Shown one piece after another: positions 35,599 to 40,745 of a DNA stretch of 40,745 bases. The notes under the pieces were generated by a model that saw only the letters and a list, made by a program, of their open reading frames with translations, did not search any database and was not told where the DNA came from. Position 1 is the first letter of the stretch. Each line of letters opens with the position of its first letter. The stretch comes from CAZCAC01 sp964496575 (GTDB taxonomy: Bacteria; Planctomycetota; UBA1135; GCA-002686595), in the NCBI GenBank assembly GCA_964496575.1, contig CAZCAC010000076.1, positions 1 through 40,745 on the forward strand, given 5' to 3'. The position numbers were made by a program, and so were the translations under genes.

Positions 35599-36381
35599 AT
35601 GATCCGCCGCGTCCTGGCCCCGCTCGCCGTCCTCGTCCTGCTCGGTGCGGGGCTCGGCTGGCTGTGGGTGTCCCTGGAGGAGAGGAGCCCCGGGCCCGAC
35701 GCGGCCGAGGCTCCCGGCGAGGGCCTCGCGCGGGAGCACGAGCCCGGGCCGCTCGAGCCGCTCGATCCTCCCGCGGACGACCCTCCCGCCGATCCCGACC
35801 TCGACCCGGGTGCGGGCGGCCCACCGGACGGCTCGGGGTCCGGCGAGAGGGTCTCGCTCGGGGAGATCTCGTTGCCCGTGGACTCCCCGGAGCGTCCCGA
35901 GCCCGGCGAGTACGACGGACCGTCGGTCCGCGTCGACTTCGACGACGGCACGCCCTGCTTCGAGGCGCAGCAGAGCCTCGACGCCAGCGGCAACTGGGTG
36001 CTCGACGGCCGCTGGACCTCCTGGCACGAGAATGGCCAGGTCCAGGAGCAGGGCTGGTACGAGAATCACCGGGAGACGGGCGGCTGGCAGTGGTGGGACG
36101 AGAATGGCCAGCGAATCGCCGTGGGCACCTTTTTCGAGGGCAAGCGCGAAGGATCCTGGACCTTCTGGTACTCGAACGGCGTCCGCCAGGTCGACGCGCA
36201 GTACGCCGACGGGAAGGGTTCGGGCTTCTGGACGCTGTACTTCGACGACGGTCAGAAGTGCGCCGAGGGACAGTTCGTCGATGGAGAGCTCGACGGGCCC
36301 TGGACCGTGTGGGACGAATTCGGAGCCGTGAATCCGGAGCGATCGGGCGTGTACCGGAACGGCCAGCGGATTTCGGACTGA
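35599..36381 (+). CDS. Membrane-anchored MORN/YwqK-type repeat protein
   Basis: 260 aa. The start at 35599 gives a hydrophobic anchor (VLAPLAVLVLLGAGLGWLWVSL), then an acidic Pro/Gly/Asp-rich linker (residues about 28-110). From about residue 125 come five tandem repeats of the type DGRWTSWHENGQVQEQGWY, ETGGWQWWDENGQRIAVGTF, GSWTFWYSNGVRQVDAQY and GFWTLYFDDGQKCAEGQF, the pattern of MORN repeats and of the YwqK 'antitoxin component' family. The YwqK name does not prove a toxin role; no toxin gene is next to it. Divergent from the HDOD gene, with 266 bases between. Confidence 0.75.
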   Translation: MIRRVLAPLAVLVLLGAGLGWLWVSLEERSPGPDAAEAPGEGLAREHEPGPLEPLDPPADDPPADPDLDPGAGGPPDGSGSGERVSLGEISLPVDSPERPEPGEYDGPSVRVDFDDGTPCFEAQQSLDASGNWVLDGRWTSWHENGQVQEQGWYENHRETGGWQWWDENGQRIAVGTFFEGKREGSWTFWYSNGVRQVDAQYADGKGSGFWTLYFDDGQKCAEGQFVDGELDGPWTVWDEFGAVNPERSGVYRNGQRISD

Positions 36382-36488
36382 AGCCCGGCAGCGGCACGAT
36401 CGGAGTAAAAGGAGCGCTTTCCGGCAAGGTGGGGGAATGGCGGATACCCGAAACCCCCGCCGCGCTATAGGGTGTGAGTAGTCCCCGG

Positions 36489-36509
36489 ACCGGCGACTCT
36501 CTCGCCGGG
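36489..36509 (+). promoter_or_regulatory. Hairpin in the leader of the 36548 operon
   Basis: A 7-bp stem CCGGCGA/TCGCCGG (36490-36496 with 36502-36508) with a 5-base loop, about 40 bases before the start codon. It may be the terminator of the preceding gene or a leader structure. A TATAGG at about 36469 is a possible -10 box, but no -35 partner is clear. Confidence 0.3.
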
Positions 36510-36547
36510 ACCGCATCGACCGCAGAAGACCCGAGGTACCTCGCCCC

Positions 36548-38251
36548 ATGATGCAATCCTCTCGAACGCACGAGCCCCCGACCCGATTCGCAAAGCGGGT
36601 GACGTCGGGAATGCTGGCCGTCTTCGCTCTCGCCCTGCCGGCCTTCGCCGCCGGTGACCTGGCCCCCGACGAGGCGACCCGGATCGCCGATCCCAAGCTG
36701 AGGAACTGCCAGATCGACATCAGCTACTTCCTGACTCCACCAGGCGTCCAGGAGCAGGTGGTCGTCGAGCTGCTCGATGGACCGACGGTCGTCCACCAGA
36801 TCTTCGACGACGTCGTGACCGGCTCGAACCTCCCGATCCAGCTCGCCTGGAACGGTCGAGGAGCAGGGAACGCGGTGCTCGACAACGCCGACTACACGCT
36901 GCGGGTGCGGCTCGCCGCGGGTACCGATGTCGTCGACTACCCGATCTCGCTGGTGCGGCTCGGTGTCGTCGAGATCGAGGCGCACTCCACCGGCTACGCC
37001 GGTCCGGGCACCACCCCGCCACAGAACGAGTGGCAGATGGTCTACTTCAAGAAGGGGACCAGCCACACCTCCTACTACGCGACGCCGGCGACCGGAGAGT
37101 ACGTCAGCAGGGCGGAGTCCGGAGAGGTCTCCGACCTCGATTACAACGGCGGCTTGCCGAGGGCCATGCAGCGCCCGCACCGCAACACCGCCGAGCCGGT
37201 GCTGGAGAGCGGCAACTACGACACCAACAGCATCAACTACCCGATGTGCTACCTCGCCGGCGCGTCGCCCTGCTTCGAGGTCACCTTCGGTTCGACCTCC
37301 ACCACCGCCGGTGGCGTCCTGCAAGGGGTCAACTACCCCGTGGCCGGATACGACATCCGCTGCTTCCTGCGCGACGGTCTCGGCCCCTGGCGGACGCGGA
37401 CGATCGCGATCCAGCCCGACGGCAAGGCTATCTTCTACGGATTGCCGCTGCCCGGCTCGGTCCAGCGCCAGGATCGGCGCCTGACCTGGACCTACCAGTA
37501 CCGCGCCATCGGTGATACCGAGTGGGAGGACGTGCCCGGTTCGTTCACCACCATTCACCGCTTCTACACGGTGATCGGTGAGCCCCTGTTCGCCAACGGA
37601 GCCTCCGGGACGCAGTACGCCGGTCCCTGGGTGGAGGTGGCCGACTACGTCAGCGGCTGGGCACAGGCCCTGGCGCTGCCGACGACCGACGACCACGAGG
37701 TGATGTCGGCGTTGATCCTCGGCTTCTTCGGCCAGCAGGGACCGCTGACCACGGCGATCGAGGACGTCATCTACGACTGCTACCCGGTCGGTGGAGACGG
37801 CGGAGCGAACCACTACTTCCTCGCCGGATCACACAAGATGAACCTCTCCGCGTTGCTCGACAACCACGCCAACGGCAGGTACCTGAACTGCTCCGACTGC
37901 GCCGGCGGGAGCTCGACGATGGCCGCGATGATGGGCATCGAGAACGTGAAGCTGGTGCACCTCGGCAACATGAATCTCCGGGCGATCTGGGGGATCGGCT
38001 GCCCCGACTACACGACGAACCTGTGGGGCTACGGCCACGGCTTCAGCTATCACAAGATCATCACCCGCACCGACGCGGTCGAGGTCTGCGACGCGTGCAT
38101 GTGCCTCGACGAGGACGGGAACCCGGACTCCACGCCGGGGATTCCCGGGTACAACTGCGACCGACCGTGGGCCGGGGCGAACGGCTACAACCAGCTGTCG
38201 TCCACCAACAACACCTCGAAGACCGTCCAGCCCCTGCCCACGCTCAAGTAG
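36548..38251 (+). CDS. Secreted transglutaminase-like protein with FlgD-type Ig domain
   Basis: 567 aa; ATG 36548 or 36551. The signal peptide is FAKRVTSGMLAVFALALPAFAAG. Residues about 50-140 look like the FlgD Ig-like fold: QIDISYFLTPPGVQEQVVVE and GSNLPIQLAWNGRGAGN, then NADYTLRVRL. The C-terminal third has NCSDCAGGSSTMAAMMGIEN, then GFSYHKIITRT and VCDACMCLDEDG. The order Cys, His, Asp and the helix after the Cys fit a papain-like or transglutaminase fold; this is inference. Several extra Cys suggest disulfides. The next gene starts 15 bases later and is also secreted, and a strong terminator follows that gene, so these two form an operon. Target unknown. Confidence 0.7.
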   Translation: MMQSSRTHEPPTRFAKRVTSGMLAVFALALPAFAAGDLAPDEATRIADPKLRNCQIDISYFLTPPGVQEQVVVELLDGPTVVHQIFDDVVTGSNLPIQLAWNGRGAGNAVLDNADYTLRVRLAAGTDVVDYPISLVRLGVVEIEAHSTGYAGPGTTPPQNEWQMVYFKKGTSHTSYYATPATGEYVSRAESGEVSDLDYNGGLPRAMQRPHRNTAEPVLESGNYDTNSINYPMCYLAGASPCFEVTFGSTSTTAGGVLQGVNYPVAGYDIRCFLRDGLGPWRTRTIAIQPDGKAIFYGLPLPGSVQRQDRRLTWTYQYRAIGDTEWEDVPGSFTTIHRFYTVIGEPLFANGASGTQYAGPWVEVADYVSGWAQALALPTTDDHEVMSALILGFFGQQGPLTTAIEDVIYDCYPVGGDGGANHYFLAGSHKMNLSALLDNHANGRYLNCSDCAGGSSTMAAMMGIENVKLVHLGNMNLRAIWGIGCPDYTTNLWGYGHGFSYHKIITRTDAVEVCDACMCLDEDGNPDSTPGIPGYNCDRPWAGANGYNQLSSTNNTSKTVQPLPTLK

Positions 38252-38266
38252 CGAGGAGAAGCGAAG

Positions 38267-39145
38267 ATGAAGAAGCAGAACAAGATCCTCTTCCCGCTCC
38301 TCGGCGGGGTGACTCTCCTGGCGCTGACCTCGCTCTCTGCCGCGCAGCAGGGCGACCCGGTCCACGACCAGCAGCTCCAGCGGGCCCGCAAGATCTACGA
38401 CGTCGAGAGCTGGCCGATCGGGGCCCGGCACGCCGGCTACGACCTGCAGCGGTTGAGCCTGCCCGGCCACGTCGGCGAGGCGGTCGAGGGGAGTGACGGG
38501 CGAGTGACCCGACGCTTCCGCGACGCCGAGAGCCGAGAGCTCGCCTTCCACGTCGAGCTGGAGGTCCACGAGACCGCTCGCGAGGCGCACGAGGTGCTGC
38601 TCGGCTGGATCGCGTCGGTCAGCGCCGACAAGCTGGTGCCCACCGGGCTCCAGCTCGATCTGGCCGCCGGCGACCGCAGCTACGTCGGCCCCTCGAGGGT
38701 CGCCGAGGACCGGCCGCTGTGGTTCGCGTTCGTCCGCGGGAATCTGGCCGTCCGCCTGACCGCGCACGACCCTCGCGAGGGAAGTGCACCCGCGCTGGTC
38801 GATTTCGCGCGCCGGATCGACGACGCGTTCCGCGCCCAGGAGGTCCTGCCCGCGGGAGTGCCGCTGCCGCGACCGAAGATCGAGGCCTTCCGCTGCCCGC
38901 AGGACGAGTGTCTCGAGGGGACGGTGCTGCAGCTCGACCTCGACGTCGTCGACCCCGCCGGACGCCAGTTCCGGCCGCGCTTCATCATCGGTGGCCCGGG
39001 TCAGGGGTACGTCGAGCGGGGATCGGACGGCCGCTGGCGTCTCTTCACCACCGGGCCGGGTGAGATCACCCTGGCCGTCGAGGTGATGGGCAGCACCGGG
39101 ACGTTTACACGGAGCCAGCAGACGCTGCTGGTGCTCGACGACTGA
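38267..39145 (+). CDS. Secreted protein of unknown function, partner of the upstream gene
   Basis: 292 aa with an AGGAG site before the start. The signal peptide is ILFPLLGGVTLLALTSLSAAQQ. The middle part (residues 45-190) has helix-strand sequence (AFHVELEVHETAREAHEVLL, then GNLAVRLTAHDPREGSAPALVDFARRIDDAF), and the C-terminal 90 residues are beta-rich (TVLQLDLDVVDPAGRQFRPR, GEITLAVEVMGSTGTF), like an Ig domain. No catalytic motif. Short spacing to the upstream gene and the shared export signal suggest that the proteins work together, perhaps as substrate or inhibitor of the transglutaminase-like protein. Confidence 0.65.
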   Translation: MKKQNKILFPLLGGVTLLALTSLSAAQQGDPVHDQQLQRARKIYDVESWPIGARHAGYDLQRLSLPGHVGEAVEGSDGRVTRRFRDAESRELAFHVELEVHETAREAHEVLLGWIASVSADKLVPTGLQLDLAAGDRSYVGPSRVAEDRPLWFAFVRGNLAVRLTAHDPREGSAPALVDFARRIDDAFRAQEVLPAGVPLPRPKIEAFRCPQDECLEGTVLQLDLDVVDPAGRQFRPRFIIGGPGQGYVERGSDGRWRLFTTGPGEITLAVEVMGSTGTFTRSQQTLLVLDD

Positions 39146-39165
39146 TTCATCGAGAATGAAGGGAC

Positions 39166-39201
39166 AGGGCCCGCCCGCTGGCGAACCGGCGGGCGGGCCC
39201 T
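39166..39201 (+). terminator. Strong intrinsic terminator hairpin
   Basis: A 16-bp stem (39166-39181 with 39186-39201, one G-T pair) closed by a CGAA tetraloop, 20 bases after the stop of the secreted partner gene and followed by TCTCGT. It ends the two-gene operon. The T tract is short, as is common in G+C-rich genomes. Confidence 0.75.
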
Positions 39202-39236
39202 TCTCGTACCGACCGATCCGAAGGAGGACTCTGACG

Positions 39237-40616
39237 ATGCGCTGCGCCTCGCCGTTCGCGCTCCTGCTCGCCACCCTGCTCTTCACCGGGAGCGCCGCTC
39301 CGGGTACGGCCGCCCCGCTCGCTGCCCCGTGTGTTCCGGTCGCCGCGCCCGCGCTCGCCGACGACGTCTACGAGGAAGACGTCGCCTTTGCCCTCGACGA
39401 GCTGAAGAAGCGCTGCGGCGGCTTCTTCAAGCGCAAGGGGATCGACTGGAAGAAGGTGCGCAGGGAGTTCACCAAGGCGGCCAGGAAGGTGAAGACCGAC
39501 CAGGAGCATCTGGTGCTCTTGATCCGCCTGGTGGCGCGGATCGAGGATGGCCACGCGTACGTCACCGCGATGGAGAAGGGAGCGGACGTCAAGGTGCCCG
39601 ACGGGCTCTTTCCCGGTCACCGCGGCCCGGGCTTCTACCTCTGTCAGGTCGGCAAGAAGTTCTACGTCAAGTACGCCACGTCGATCGCCGCCGAGGTCGG
39701 CCTCGCTGCGGGGGACGAGATGCTCACCATCGACGGGAAGCCCGTGAAGAAGTGGCTCGAGGAAACCCTGGAGAGGGTCTCCGACGTTCGCGGCTTCTCG
39801 ACCGAGCAGCATGCGAAGTTCTGGGCGCTGCACCGCGGCGCAGGAGGGGAGGAGGGGACGCGGCTGAAGGTCGAGTTCAAGGACGCGTCGGGCAAGAAGC
39901 GCAAGCGCACGATCACCTACGGCCGCTGGAAGGCCGTTCCCGACGGGCCCGCGTGTGTGCCGAAGGGCTACACGGTGGTCGGCGAGAGCGTGCGCTGGGC
40001 GAAGACGGAGTCGGGGTTCGGTTACATCCACTTCAGGCGCACGAAGGACAAGGTTCTCGAGGAGCTCGATCAGGCGCTGGCGGCGATGGGCGACGTGCCG
40101 GGGATCATTCTCGACTTCCGCGGAAACTCCGGCGGTGGCTGCGACCACGATGCGTTCGAGGCGCGCTTCGTGCCCGAGGGGTACGAGATGCCCAGGATGG
40201 CCCGCTCGCGGCTGAAGAGCGCCGGCGCGGGGAGCTACGGCGGTCCGATGGTGGTGATCGTCGACGGCACCGTGGTGAGCGCCGGGGAGACGACGAGCGG
40301 CATGTTCAAGGAGGATGGCCGCGGCTACATGATCGGGGAGAGCCCCACGGCGGGAATGTCCTCCCAGAAGGAGTTCATCGAGCTCCCCTCCGGTCTCTTC
40401 AAGCTGTACGTGTCGGTGCGCGGCAACCGCTCCAGCTTCAACAAGGGACAGGGGATCGAGGGGATCGGCGTGCCGCCGCAAGAGGTGGTGGAGTTCGACC
40501 CCGAGGATCTGCGCAACGGAGTGGATACCTTGATCAAACGAGCGGAGGAGCTATTGGCGGACTTCCCGCAGAAGAAGGTCAAGTACGATCCGAAAGACTA
40601 CGGGTGGGGGAAGTAG
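39237..40616 (+). CDS. Secreted S41-family (C-terminal processing-like) peptidase
   Basis: 459 aa with an AAGGAGGA ribosome-binding site 8 bases before ATG 39237. The signal peptide is CASPFALLLATLLFTGSAAPG. An N-terminal helical part (about 40-110) precedes a PDZ-like segment (GPGFYLCQVGKKFYVKYA, then AGDEMLTIDGKPV, about 125-185). The S41 core has GFGYIHFRRT, IILDFRGNSGGG and GPMVVIVDGTVVSAGET, where Ser348 is the expected nucleophile. A catalytic Lys would be expected downstream, but I cannot place it with certainty. It probably cleaves proteins outside the cytoplasm. Own promoter expected because a strong terminator precedes it. Confidence 0.85.
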   Translation: MRCASPFALLLATLLFTGSAAPGTAAPLAAPCVPVAAPALADDVYEEDVAFALDELKKRCGGFFKRKGIDWKKVRREFTKAARKVKTDQEHLVLLIRLVARIEDGHAYVTAMEKGADVKVPDGLFPGHRGPGFYLCQVGKKFYVKYATSIAAEVGLAAGDEMLTIDGKPVKKWLEETLERVSDVRGFSTEQHAKFWALHRGAGGEEGTRLKVEFKDASGKKRKRTITYGRWKAVPDGPACVPKGYTVVGESVRWAKTESGFGYIHFRRTKDKVLEELDQALAAMGDVPGIILDFRGNSGGGCDHDAFEARFVPEGYEMPRMARSRLKSAGAGSYGGPMVVIVDGTVVSAGETTSGMFKEDGRGYMIGESPTAGMSSQKEFIELPSGLFKLYVSVRGNRSSFNKGQGIEGIGVPPQEVVEFDPEDLRNGVDTLIKRAEELLADFPQKKVKYDPKDYGWGK

Positions 40617-40694
40617 GGGGAGGGAGCTCGGAGAGAGGTTCGGGCGCTATTCGCGCCGATGGCAATGGGGGAGGTGATACCGCTCTGACATCCA

Positions 40695-40745
40695 GATAAC
40701 CACAGAGGCACAGAGCAGAAACAGAAGCAGAAGTGAACCACAGAG
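40695..40745. repeat. CACAGAGGCACAGAG-type intergenic repeat at the window edge
   Basis: ACCACAGAGGCACAGAGC, then purine-rich AGAAACAGAAGCAGAAG, then another ACCACAGAG cut by the window end. This low-complexity motif recurs as part of the inverted repeat at 31769-31873 and resembles the motif at 15236-15300. No gene in this last stretch. Confidence 0.5.

Noticed and set aside
35599..36381. YwqK-type 'antitoxin' as part of a toxin-antitoxin pair
   Set aside because: No small toxin-like gene adjoins it and the protein is membrane anchored with MORN-like repeats; the name reflects only the repeat family.

Overview
The window is G+C-rich (about two thirds by eye) bacterial DNA, most likely from a planctomycete of the Saltatorellus/Engelhardtia/Rohdeia type. 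That placement is an inference. It rests on a formylglycine sulfatase, an ECF sigma factor of the Acidobacteria/Planctomycetes type directly ahead of a large membrane Ser/Thr kinase, and a secreted FG-GAP protein ending in the dockerin-like and cysteine-rich tail typical of that group.

Region 1-7.1 kb is a scarred accessory stretch. The window opens at the end of a small inverted-repeat element that cuts off the 5' part of a membrane-anchored TIR-domain gene. Then come a secreted protein with an apparent G-run frameshift, a truncated copy of a signal-peptide-bearing methyltransferase, and a sulfatase split by a 205-bp MITE-like insertion whose removal restores a perfect 469-codon frame. The intact methyltransferase and a gene of the alanine dehydrogenase / N5-(carboxyethyl)ornithine synthase family follow.

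Region 7.1-15.2 kb holds a probably shortened membrane-anchored protein, the sigma factor/kinase pair (minus strand), the FG-GAP exoprotein and a DUF4382 lipoprotein.

Region 15.3-27.2 kb is a compact natural-product locus. On the minus strand a dimodular NRPS (C-A-T-C-A-T-TE, 2425 aa) is followed after a few bases by an ABC ATPase and an overlapping ABC-2 permease. The adenylation signatures read proline-like and then glycine, and the thioesterase has Cys in place of the catalytic Ser. A Sfp-type phosphopantetheinyl transferase that could activate the carrier domains lies about 2 kb away on the plus strand. The roughly 2 kb between them holds one unknown gene, a REP-like palindrome and a helix-turn-helix fragment.

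Region 27.2-35.3 kb carries a MoxR ATPase - DUF58 - transglutaminase operon and an HDOD protein translationally coupled to glycogen phosphorylase, separated by an odd poly-G, nested-hairpin intergenic region.

Region 35.6-40.7 kb (plus strand) has a membrane-anchored MORN-type protein, a secreted two-gene operon whose first product looks transglutaminase-like with an FlgD-type Ig domain, a strong terminator, and a secreted S41 protease. No rRNA, tRNA or CRISPR array was seen. The best candidates for something new are the proline-like/glycine NRPS with the Cys thioesterase, the MITE family that inactivates genes, the exported methyltransferase with its near-identical truncated copy, and the secreted pair at 36.5-39.1 kb.
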